Positions 7,215 to 14,229 of a stretch of DNA of 24,151 nucleotides are shown piece after piece. The stretch spans positions 1 to 24,151 of the forward strand of contig CABRZL010000025.1 of the NCBI GenBank assembly GCA_902475435.1, written 5' to 3'. The stretch's first letter is position 1, and every line of letters starts with the position of its first letter. The translations under genes were made by a program, and so were the position numbers. Source of the stretch: an uncultured Eubacteriales bacterium (GTDB lineage Bacteria > Bacillota > Clostridia > Oscillospirales > Oscillospiraceae). A model generated the notes under the pieces. The model was given only the letters and a program-made list of their open reading frames with translations, ran no database searches and was not told the origin of the DNA.

Positions 7215-7216
7215 AC

Positions 7217-7242
7217 GCCAGAAAAGACTTGCTTTTTCTGGC
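7217..7242 (+). promoter_or_regulatory. Intercistronic hairpin within the cassette
   Basis: GCCAGAAAA (7217-7225) pairs perfectly with TTTTCTGGC (7234-7242) over an eight-base loop, three bases after the DUF5049 stop. No T-run follows, so it is more likely an mRNA-processing or stability element than a full terminator. The next gene starts 42 bases later with its own strong ribosome binding site. Confidence 0.4.
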
Positions 7243-7284
7243 AGGCTGAGTGATAGATGTAGACAGAGAAAGGAGGAACCGATC

Positions 7285-8091
7285 ATGCGGATCAATTACA
7301 ATGTAACAGGCTCAAAACGGAAGGAATTGGTGCAGGCAGTTGCTGATTTTCTGGCAGTACACCCTGTTTATCTGGGAGCGCCCACCTTCGCTTATAAGGT
7401 CGGCGGCTGCCAGGTGGATGCCCATGGCGTACTCACGACTCCTGGCCCGGATGGTGAAGTTACTGCCGAACTTTTAGCTGAGCTCAAGCAGCGGGGCTTC
7501 GAACCTTTCCGCGGTGATGAAACCACCAACACCGCTGAGCAAGCACCGACAGGAAGTGAAAACGATTCCTATTCCATAGAGATCCCTAAAACCGGATTTA
7601 CTCCGGAATCGGAGGAGAACCTCAAAAAGATCATCGCCAGCAAGGCAACCTTGCTGAAAAAAGCATTGGGGACAGACACGCTGGAAACGGTCAAGACGGA
7701 GAACACCTATCAGTTTCCGTGGTTTACCCTGCACGGTCTTGATGGGGAGGCCGATGCCTACAACCGCTTGATTGCCGCTATTTGCAAGATGGCGAAAACA
7801 CAGCATCGGGTAACTGCAGTGGAACACCCCACAGATAATGAAAAGTTCACCATGCGAATTTTCCTCATCCGGCTGGGCTTCGTTGGGAACGAGTACAAAG
7901 CCGCCCGCAAAATCCTTCTGCGGAACCTCTCCGACAACAGCAGCTGGAAGTCCGGGCGCCGCCCGGATCGGGCTGAGACAGCCGCTGCAGAGCCGGTTGC
8001 CGTTGAGCCAACACCAAATATCAATGAAACAGAAACAACTCTGGCAGACGATTCTGCCGATGAGAAAGGGGGCGCACCTTATGAACAGTAA
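7285..8091 (+). CDS. 'Virulence'-type accessory protein with a C-terminal module shared with the amidoligase
   Basis: The 268-residue product resembles proteins commonly labelled 'virulence protein' on Clostridia mobile elements, a name without demonstrated function. Residues 1-75 form an N-terminal domain beginning MRINYNVTG. Residues 80-100 are a low-complexity linker and residues about 100-184 a second region. Residues 185-224 match residues 258-297 of the amidoligase at 5631 with 19 of 40 identities and no gaps, including the NEKF, MR, GF, G-E-K and N-W landmarks. The last 35 residues are acidic and disordered. The ATG at 7285 follows AAAGGAGG by eight bases. The stop overlaps the start of the DUF4314 gene. 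There is no signal peptide, so a cytoplasmic role is expected. Confidence 0.75.
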   Translation: MRINYNVTGSKRKELVQAVADFLAVHPVYLGAPTFAYKVGGCQVDAHGVLTTPGPDGEVTAELLAELKQRGFEPFRGDETTNTAEQAPTGSENDSYSIEIPKTGFTPESEENLKKIIASKATLLKKALGTDTLETVKTENTYQFPWFTLHGLDGEADAYNRLIAAICKMAKTQHRVTAVEHPTDNEKFTMRIFLIRLGFVGNEYKAARKILLRNLSDNSSWKSGRRPDRAETAAAEPVAVEPTPNINETETTLADDSADEKGGAPYEQ

Positions 8092-8314
8092 CAACGGATT
8101 TCCCGATCGCAATACCGTAGAACTCATACGGAAGAGATACCCGGTCGGCTGCCGAGTGGAGCTCATCTCTATGGATGATCCCTACAGCAGGCTGAAGCCC
8201 GGAGACCGGGGCACGGTATCATTTGTAGACGACACAGGTACCGTCTTTGTCCGCTGGGACAACGGCTCAGAGCTCGGCATCCTTCACGGCGTTGATCAAA
8301 TCCGGAAACTGTAG
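8081..8314 (+). CDS. DUF4314 family protein
   Basis: The 77-residue product matches DUF4314: a short N-terminal helix (VELIRKRYPVGCRVEL), the LKPGDRGTV segment and a small beta-barrel with FVRWDNGS and ending LGILHGVDQ. The layout is like SH3/KOW-type barrels, which often bind nucleic acid or protein. The ATG at 8081 overlaps the end of the previous gene by 11 bases, after AAAGGGGG. It is the last gene of the amidoligase cassette before a short intergenic region and the recombinase. Its function is unknown. Confidence 0.85.
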   Translation: MNSNNGFPDRNTVELIRKRYPVGCRVELISMDDPYSRLKPGDRGTVSFVDDTGTVFVRWDNGSELGILHGVDQIRKL

Positions 8315-8335
8315 TTCTTTATGGAGGTGAGTGCA

Positions 8336-8407
8336 TTGCACTTTCCTAATCCATCCACCGGCCTGCAAGTGCGCAGGCCGGTATTTCCAGAAATTATGAA
8401 GCTATAA
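8336..8407 (+). CDS. Possible 23-residue small ORF
   Basis: A TTG at 8336 lies eight bases after a perfect GGAGG (8323-8327) and opens a 23-codon frame ending in TAA at 8405. The peptide is proline-rich (FPNPST and RRPVFPE segments). The frame contains the perfect hairpin at 8357-8382. The good ribosome binding site is the main support; with such a short frame it may be a leader or spurious. Confidence 0.3.
   Translation: MHFPNPSTGLQVRRPVFPEIMKL
8357..8382 (+). terminator. Strong hairpin between the accessory cassette and the recombinase
   Basis: ACCGGCCTGC (8357-8366) pairs perfectly with GCAGGCCGGT (8373-8382) over a six-base loop. ATTTCC follows rather than a full T-run, so termination would be partial. 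It separates the DUF4314 gene from the recombinase, whose own ribosome binding site AAAGGAGG lies about 95 bases downstream. Confidence 0.5.
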
Positions 8408-8495
8408 ATTAAAGAAAGAATACTACCATAAACGACTTGCTCTGAGTGGAATTCAGAGGTATCATCAGACAAATCCAAGAAAGGAGGCAGTATAC

Positions 8496-10436
8496 ATGAG
8501 TTATACAGCACAAGCTGATCCCATGCAGGCAATGGTAACCACCATGACGCCTAAATTCGCCGTCTCATATCTACGCGTCTCCACGCGCGGACAGGCAGAA
8601 CGAGGCGGCGGTGCGGATGAGGGATTTTCCATTCCTGCACAACGGGAAGCCAATAAACGCAAAGCCCTCTCTATGGGGGCAATGGTCGGCAAAGAATTTG
8701 TAGACCGGGGCGCATCCGCCAGATCTGCAGATCGTCCAGAACTGCAAAAGATGCTGCAGTATGTCAAAGAGAACGCCGACCGCGTGGACTATGTAATCGT
8801 CCACAAAGTTGACCGACTCGCTCGTAACCGGGGCGACGATATCGATATTATGCGAACCCTGGATGAGTGCGGCGTACAGCTAGTTTCCGCATCTGAGAGC
8901 ATCGATAATTCGCCTTCTGGCATGCTGCTACATGGCATCATGAGCGCCATTGCCGAATTTTACTCGCAGAACCTCGCTGCTGAGGTTAAGAAAGGCATGA
9001 GCCAAAAAGTCAAAAACGGCGGCACACCAACCAAGGCACCCATCGGCTACCGCAACATCCGGGCATACGATGATAAGGGGCGCCGCGACAGCCGCGTAGA
9101 GCTGGATGAGCAGAGAGCACCGCTGCTAACTCTGGCTTTTGAGCAATACGCCACGGGAGATTGGACGCTTTCTTCACTGGCAGAACATCTGACAGATTTA
9201 GGGCTTGACACCCCGGCAACGCCAAGACGGCCATCCCGTCCGATCACGAAGAAACAGCTTCACAATATTTTGCTCAATCCTTACTACAAAGGCATCGTCA
9301 CTTATAATGGTGTTCAGTATCAGGGAAAACAAGCCAAAATTACCGATCCCGCCACTTGGGAAAAAGTTCAATCTGTTCTCAAAAGCCACGTCAATGGAGA
9401 ACGCAGCCGCATACATGAGCACTATCTCAAGAGTACGGTTTACTGTGGCCAATGCGGCTCCCGCCTAATCATCCATAATGCCAAGTCTTGCTCAGGAGTT
9501 CGATATCCCTACTTTGTCTGTATTGGCCGCCATGACAAAAAGACAGATTGTACCCAAAGAGCCGTGCTCATTGAAGAGGTGGAAAAAAGGATTGAACAAC
9601 TTTATGAAAAAATTTCTTTCACCTCAGACTTCACTAAGTTTATACAGGATTATGTAAACACTCAAATCGATAAATTAGCTGAATTCGCCAAGAAAGAACA
9701 AAAAAGGCTCAAAGCACAAAAAGACAAACTTGAACATGAACAATATAAGTTACTGCAGGCTCACTATGAAGATGCTATCCCTCTTACCTTGCTCAAGCAG
9801 GAACAAAAGCGCATCGCCAAATCCCTTAGTAATATCAATTCACAAATCGAAGCCACAAATATAGAGCATGAAGCAGCTAAAGAGAATATAAGCTATGTCT
9901 TCGAATTGCTGGAAGAGTGCGGCAAAGTCTATAAACTTGCCAATGATCAAGAAAGGCGTCTTCTAAATCAAGCGTTATTCAAAAAGATATTCGTAAACGA
10001 CGACCTCTCCCTATCCGTAGAATACAACGCGCCGTTTGGCTCAATTATTGCCCCACATGCTCATCACTTAGGCGAAAATGAGAAATGCACCAAAGTAGAC
10101 GCGAACAAAAAACAAGCATTGCATAGCTTATCTAAATATATAGAAAATGAGCAGTCTTCCTCGACTGCTCATTCTATCAATAGTACTTATCCCACTCCAT
10201 CATATTTTTTTAATAGCGTAGGTTTAAGTACGGACATTCTGGTGCGGATGGCGGGACTCGAACCCGCACGCCCATACGAGCACCAGCACCTCAAGCTGGC
10301 CAGTCTACCTATTCCAGCACATCCGCAAATCGGCATGGATTATTATAGCACAGCATTTCCATTTGTCAACTCAAAATTTTCTTTTTTCTATGTCTTCCAT
10401 GGATTTTCCGTTGCAAAACGCATTGGATTCTGTTAA
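8496..10436 (+). CDS. Large serine recombinase (element integrase) reading into host tRNA sequence
   Basis: The open frame is 646 codons. Residues 21-180 are the resolvase catalytic domain with nucleophile S29 in YLRVST and the conserved arginines of HKVDRLARN. A recombinase domain follows at about 190-300. Next come a zinc ribbon with CGQC and two later cysteines at about 316-355 and a long coiled coil at about 380-475. This is the normal order for large serine integrases. AAAGGAGG lies eight bases before the ATG at 8496. The conserved family region ends near residue 510. From residue 582 the frame is antisense to tRNA-Leu (giving the tell-tale MAGLEPAR peptide), and it then crosses two host promoters. 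The last 65 residues are therefore host sequence joined by integration. The DNA from about 9560 is also much richer in A+T than the first 1 kb. It should catalyse integration and excision of this element. Confidence 0.88.
   Translation: MSYTAQADPMQAMVTTMTPKFAVSYLRVSTRGQAERGGGADEGFSIPAQREANKRKALSMGAMVGKEFVDRGASARSADRPELQKMLQYVKENADRVDYVIVHKVDRLARNRGDDIDIMRTLDECGVQLVSASESIDNSPSGMLLHGIMSAIAEFYSQNLAAEVKKGMSQKVKNGGTPTKAPIGYRNIRAYDDKGRRDSRVELDEQRAPLLTLAFEQYATGDWTLSSLAEHLTDLGLDTPATPRRPSRPITKKQLHNILLNPYYKGIVTYNGVQYQGKQAKITDPATWEKVQSVLKSHVNGERSRIHEHYLKSTVYCGQCGSRLIIHNAKSCSGVRYPYFVCIGRHDKKTDCTQRAVLIEEVEKRIEQLYEKISFTSDFTKFIQDYVNTQIDKLAEFAKKEQKRLKAQKDKLEHEQYKLLQAHYEDAIPLTLLKQEQKRIAKSLSNINSQIEATNIEHEAAKENISYVFELLEECGKVYKLANDQERRLLNQALFKKIFVNDDLSLSVEYNAPFGSIIAPHAHHLGENEKCTKVDANKKQALHSLSKYIENEQSSSTAHSINSTYPTPSYFFNSVGLSTDILVRMAGLEPARPYEHQHLKLASLPIPAHPQIGMDYYSTAFPFVNSKFSFFYVFHGFSVAKRIGFC
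10146..10173 (-). terminator. Hairpin terminator downstream of tRNA-Leu
   Basis: AATGAGCAGTC (10146-10156) pairs perfectly with GACTGCTCATT (10163-10173) around a six-base loop. Read on the - strand the stem is followed by TTTCTATATATTT, which makes it a plausible intrinsic terminator for the tRNA 67 bases beyond its 3' end. It lies inside the open frame of the recombinase, which argues that this part of the frame may not be true coding sequence or that the host-element junction lies to its left. Confidence 0.6.
10240..10326 (-). tRNA. tRNA-Leu(GAG)
   Basis: On the - strand, the acceptor stem GCGGATG pairs with CATCCGC, followed by discriminator A and an encoded CCA (10240-10242). The anticodon stem CCAGC/GCTGG encloses the loop TTGAGGT, giving anticodon GAG. 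A long variable arm and the GGTTCGAGTCC T-arm identify a class II leucine tRNA. It is intact, has its own consensus promoter and sits directly at the end of the mobile element, so it is the likely attachment site. Confidence 0.95.
10342..10369 (-). promoter_or_regulatory. Consensus promoter of tRNA-Leu
   Basis: On the - strand TTGACA (10369-10364) and TATAAT (10347-10342) are perfect sigma-A hexamers separated by 16 bases. The -10 ends 15 bases before the mature tRNA 5' end, leaving a very short leader. It lies inside the apparent recombinase frame of the other strand. Confidence 0.9.
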
Positions 10437-10439
10437 AAT
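10411..10439 (+). promoter_or_regulatory. Promoter of rsmE
   Basis: TTGCAA (10411-10416) and TAAAAT (10434-10439) are separated by exactly 17 bases, about 48 bases before the rsmE start codon. It overlaps the last codons of the apparent recombinase frame, again showing that this part is host DNA. Confidence 0.75.
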
Positions 10440-10486
10440 GGCGTCGTGTGTAATGTATGTACTTAAATAGAGCGGAGGGAGAATCT

Positions 10487-11215
10487 ATGCCGCGTTTTTT
10501 TGTGGATGGAATGCAAAGTGGTTCACAGTTCATTGTACTCACCGGAGCAAATGCAGCGCACGCCAAGGTGCTTCGGTTGAGGAGGGGGGAACACGTTACC
10601 GTCTGTGATGGTTGCGGCACAGATTATTATTGCGTTATTTCAGATATTAGTCCAGATCAGGTTTGCTTGGTAGTGGAACGGCAATGCAGGGCGGAATCAG
10701 AAGCCCATATTTTTGCGTCCGTTTATATGGGATTTGCAAAGGGCGATAAAGTTGAGCACGTGATTCAAAAAGCAACAGAGTTAGGCGCCGGGGAAATAGT
10801 TGTGTATCCCAGCAGCCGATGCGTGGTCAAGATGACTGGAGAAGCCCTTAAAAAGAAGCTGATTCGGTGGGAAAAAATAGCTGCTTCTGCAGCGGAGCAA
10901 TCCGGCAGAGGGTGTATTCCGCAGGTATTAACCCTCAGTTCTTATGAAAAGATGTTGGAGCGTGCAGCTGCAGCGGATAAAGCGATTTTCTTCTATGAAA
11001 ACGAAACGAAGCATACACTTTCTTCTGTGTTATCTGGAACATTTTCGTCTGTCGCTTTAATTACAGGGCCTGAAGGAGGCTTTTCTCCGGAAGAGGCAAA
11101 GATGGCCGCAGCCGCAGGACTGGACATTTGTACGCTGGGACGTCGAATTCTTCGATGTGAAACAGCGCCGCTTTGCGCGCTTTCCGCAGTGATGTATGCT
11201 GCCGGGGAGTATTAG
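10487..11215 (+). CDS. rsmE: 16S rRNA (uracil-1498-N3)-methyltransferase RsmE
   Basis: The 242-residue product methylates N3 of uridine 1498 in 16S rRNA, in the assembled 30S subunit. The N-terminal PUA-like domain (residues 1-70) begins MPRFFVDG, typical of the family. The C-terminal SPOUT methyltransferase domain carries LITGPEGGFSPEE and the knot motif LGRRILRCETAPL, which bind S-adenosylmethionine. Length matches the usual 240-250 residues. The ATG at 10487 follows GGAGGG by about seven bases; the frame extending to 10457 has no ribosome binding site. A consensus-like promoter lies 48 bases upstream, and the activase gene follows 75 bases downstream without a visible terminator. Confidence 0.93.
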   Translation: MPRFFVDGMQSGSQFIVLTGANAAHAKVLRLRRGEHVTVCDGCGTDYYCVISDISPDQVCLVVERQCRAESEAHIFASVYMGFAKGDKVEHVIQKATELGAGEIVVYPSSRCVVKMTGEALKKKLIRWEKIAASAAEQSGRGCIPQVLTLSSYEKMLERAAAADKAIFFYENETKHTLSSVLSGTFSSVALITGPEGGFSPEEAKMAAAAGLDICTLGRRILRCETAPLCALSAVMYAAGEY

Positions 11216-11290
11216 GCGGATGGAATTTCGGCTATTCTAGCGTTTGTTTGGTAATCAATTATACATTTATAAATATATCAGGTGAATTGC

Positions 11291-14227
11291 ATGAGTTTAA
11301 AAATTGGGATTGACGTGGGTTCTACCACAGTCAAAGTTGTTGTACTTAGCGAGAATAATGACTTGCTTTATCGTTCCTATGAGCGGCATTTTTCCATGGT
11401 TCGGGAAAAAACCTGCGAACTCCTGGAGCGTACGGGCGATCTCTTGAAAGGGCAAAACGTTCGAGCAGTTATTACTGGATCGGCTGGACTTGGATTGGCA
11501 AAAAGCGCGAATGTGAATTTTGTTCAAGAAGTATTTGCTACGGCAGAGGCTGTTGAAAAATTTATTCCGGATACCGATGCAGTCATTGAACTAGGTGGTG
11601 AGGATGCCAAGATAATTTTCTTTGGCGGGGCTTTGGAAGAACGTATGAATGGCTCCTGTGCTGGAGGTACCGGTGCGTTTATCGATCAGATGGCAACTTT
11701 GGTAGGAGTTTCAACCGACGAGCTGGATCAGCTTAGTCTAGGGTATGAGAAAATTTATCCGATAGCTTCCCGCTGCGGCGTGTTTGCGAAATCCGATATT
11801 CAGCCGATTCTCAATCAGGGAGCGCGCAAAGAAGATGTGGCGGCGTCTATTTTTCAAGCGGTTGTAGATCAGACTGTAGCAGGTCTTGCACAAGGTCGTG
11901 ATATTACAGGGAAAGTGGTGTTCCTGGGCGGACCGCTTCATTTTTTGAAAGGATTGCGGTTGCGTTTTCAGGAGACGCTGAAGCTGGACGATGCACACGC
12001 TGTTTTCCCGGAAAATGGAGATTGCTTTGCGGCCATCGGTGCGGGACTTTGTGCAGAAGGGTATGATTCGGAACCCTATGAGGACGTGCTGGATCGCCTG
12101 CAAAAGGCGGTAGAGGATCGAGGCAATACGCAGACGATGGAACCGTTATTTCGGGATCAGGCAGCGTATGATGAATTTGTGGAGCGGCATAATGCAAAAA
12201 AACCTCCAGAGGTGGATATTGCGTCTTATTCCGGAAAAGCGTATCTGGGAATTGATGCCGGTTCGACTACTACGAAACTATGCTTGATTGCGCCGGATGG
12301 AGGGCTGCTGTATACATATTACAGTTCCAATCGGGGGAATCCTGTGGCTGTAATTTTGGAACAGCTGCACAAGATTTACCAGCTCTGTGGTGATCGTATT
12401 ACCATATCCGGTAGCGCAGCAACCGGGTATGGGGAAGACCTGATCACGGCCGCATTCCAGGTGGATGCAGGCCTGGTAGAAACTGTAGCGCATTTTCGTG
12501 CCGCATCGCATTTTTCGCCGGGCGTAGATTTTATCATCGATATTGGCGGACAGGATATGAAATGCTTTAAGATTCGTAACAATGCGGTGGATTCTATCAT
12601 GCTCAATGAGGCATGCTCCTCTGGCTGCGGTAGCTTTATTGAGACATTTGCAAAAGCGTTGGGATATTCCATTGCGGACTTTTCAAAAATGGGACTTTTT
12701 GCAAAGCATCCGGTGAATTTGGGATCTCGCTGTACTGTTTTTATGAATTCCTCCGTGAAGCAGGCACAGAAGGATGGAGCTACGGTGGAGGATATTTCGG
12801 CAGGATTGTCGATATCCATCGTGAAAAATGCGGTATATAAAGTCATTCGTGCGGCGTCTGCTGACGACTTGGGAAAAAATATTGTAGTTCAGGGTGGCAC
12901 GTTCCTCAATGACGCGGTGCTCCGGGCGTTTGAACTGGAGCTGGGCCGGAATGTGACCCGGCCTACGATTGCTGGGCTCATGGGAGCTTATGGTGCGGCG
13001 CTCTATGCCATGGACTTGAATTTGGAGCGATCAAACCTGTTGACGGAAGAACAACTGGAATCTTTTACCCATAAATCCAATCCTTCCACCTGCAAGGGGT
13101 GTACCAATCATTGTGCGCTGACTATCAATATTTTTGATGGAGGACGTCGGTTTATCTCAGGAAACCGTTGTTCCAAGCCGCTGGGTAAGAAGAAAATTGA
13201 GATGCCGGACATGTTCCATTACAAATATCAAAAGCTTCGGGCTATGAACGGCAAGGGAAGCGGAGACGGCAGCCGCGGTCGTATGGGGATTCCGTTCGGC
13301 CTGAATATGTACGAAAATTTGCCATTCTGGTTTTCCTTCTTTACAAAACTTAATTTTGAAGTAGTGATATCGCCAGAATCTTCCAGGAACCTTTATTTAA
13401 AGGGGCAGCATACGATTCCATCGGACACGGTTTGTTATCCAGCAAAGTTGCTGCATGGTCATGTAGAGGCTTTGGTGGAAGAAGGTGTGGATGCAATATG
13501 GTATCCCTGTATGTCTTACAATAACGACGAAGGGATCGGAGATAATCACTATAACTGCCCCGTAGTGGCCTACTATCCGGAGCTGTTGGCGGCGAATGTG
13601 CCGGCTTTGGAACAAGTCCGTTTTTATGATCCTTATGTTGGCCTTTGGCGGCGGAAAGACTGTGCAAAACGTTTGTCAGAATTTTTCCATCAGGAATACG
13701 GGATTCCCAAAAAGGAAGTGATCCTTGCTGCCAGAGCTGCCTATGACGCGTACGATGCGTATGTGGAGGATATCCATAAAACTGGGGAACAGTACATTCA
13801 GCAAGCACGGGCAGAGGGGCATCCCATTATTGTCATGGCGGGACGGCCGTATCACATTGATCCGGAGATCAATCACGGGATCAATGATCTCATTACCTCT
13901 TTTGGCTTTGTGCTGATTACGGAGGATTGTTTGGCCTATCGTTTGGGGTATGAAACCCGGACGGTACTCAATCAATGGACATTCCAAAGCCGCATGTACA
14001 ATGCAGCGCGGTACGTTACGACTCAAAAAGATATGCAGATGGTTCAGTTGGTGTCATTTGGTTGCGGGACTGACGCCATTACGACTGACGAACTTCGCTC
14101 TATCCTGGAACAGGGCGGGAAACTATATACGCAGCTTAAAATTGATGATATTTCCAATTTAGGCGCCGTCAAGATCCGAATCCGGAGCCTTATGGCGGCT
14201 ATGGATGCCAGAAAGGAGGAGGCGTAA
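11291..14227 (+). CDS. Acyl-CoA dehydratase activase-type protein with tandem BadF/BcrA ATPase domains and DUF2229
   Basis: The 978-residue protein belongs to the activators of 2-hydroxyacyl-CoA dehydratases, which use ATP to inject an electron into a partner iron-sulfur enzyme. Two ASKHA ATPase domains are present. The first has GIDVGSTTVK at its start and cysteines C123 and C162, matching the iron-sulfur ligands of HgdC. The second, from about residue 318, has GIDAGSTTTK and C442, C446 and C481. A cysteine cluster C601-x2-C604-x3-C608 with C627 follows, then a DUF2229 (HgdB-like) region to about 880. The ATG at 11291 lies five bases after AGGTGA. Weak promoter hexamers (TTGTTT/TATAAA, 18-base spacer) occur at 11244-11273. 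It is probably an operon with the next gene, three bases away. The substrate is unknown. Confidence 0.88.
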   Translation: MSLKIGIDVGSTTVKVVVLSENNDLLYRSYERHFSMVREKTCELLERTGDLLKGQNVRAVITGSAGLGLAKSANVNFVQEVFATAEAVEKFIPDTDAVIELGGEDAKIIFFGGALEERMNGSCAGGTGAFIDQMATLVGVSTDELDQLSLGYEKIYPIASRCGVFAKSDIQPILNQGARKEDVAASIFQAVVDQTVAGLAQGRDITGKVVFLGGPLHFLKGLRLRFQETLKLDDAHAVFPENGDCFAAIGAGLCAEGYDSEPYEDVLDRLQKAVEDRGNTQTMEPLFRDQAAYDEFVERHNAKKPPEVDIASYSGKAYLGIDAGSTTTKLCLIAPDGGLLYTYYSSNRGNPVAVILEQLHKIYQLCGDRITISGSAATGYGEDLITAAFQVDAGLVETVAHFRAASHFSPGVDFIIDIGGQDMKCFKIRNNAVDSIMLNEACSSGCGSFIETFAKALGYSIADFSKMGLFAKHPVNLGSRCTVFMNSSVKQAQKDGATVEDISAGLSISIVKNAVYKVIRAASADDLGKNIVVQGGTFLNDAVLRAFELELGRNVTRPTIAGLMGAYGAALYAMDLNLERSNLLTEEQLESFTHKSNPSTCKGCTNHCALTINIFDGGRRFISGNRCSKPLGKKKIEMPDMFHYKYQKLRAMNGKGSGDGSRGRMGIPFGLNMYENLPFWFSFFTKLNFEVVISPESSRNLYLKGQHTIPSDTVCYPAKLLHGHVEALVEEGVDAIWYPCMSYNNDEGIGDNHYNCPVVAYYPELLAANVPALEQVRFYDPYVGLWRRKDCAKRLSEFFHQEYGIPKKEVILAARAAYDAYDAYVEDIHKTGEQYIQQARAEGHPIIVMAGRPYHIDPEINHGINDLITSFGFVLITEDCLAYRLGYETRTVLNQWTFQSRMYNAARYVTTQKDMQMVQLVSFGCGTDAITTDELRSILEQGGKLYTQLKIDDISNLGAVKIRIRSLMAAMDARKEEA

Positions 14228-14229
14228 GG

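Larger units (their letters stand above)
1..10239. mobile_element. Right part of an integrated conjugative or mobilizable element next to tRNA-Leu
   Basis: This stretch holds a conjugative coupling ATPase, a Replic_Relax protein, an orphan adenine methylase, several small accessory proteins and a large serine recombinase, all on the + strand, often with ATGA-type overlaps. The last gene abuts the 3' end of an intact tRNA-Leu gene, the usual position of an integrase at an element end. The accessory genes are visibly richer in G+C than the chromosomal genes that follow. No VirB4, lytic transglycosylase or other secretion-channel gene is seen, so the element is either an ICE whose channel genes lie left of position 1 or a mobilizable element. 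The exact right junction is not determined; it lies at or somewhat left of the tRNA 3' end, and the left end is outside the window. Confidence 0.8.

Noticed and set aside
8610..8619. GGTGCGGATG inside the recombinase gene, identical to the tRNA-Leu 3' end, considered as an attachment core copy
   Set aside because: Only ten bases match, and they encode part of the conserved N-terminal domain; a chance match is more likely.
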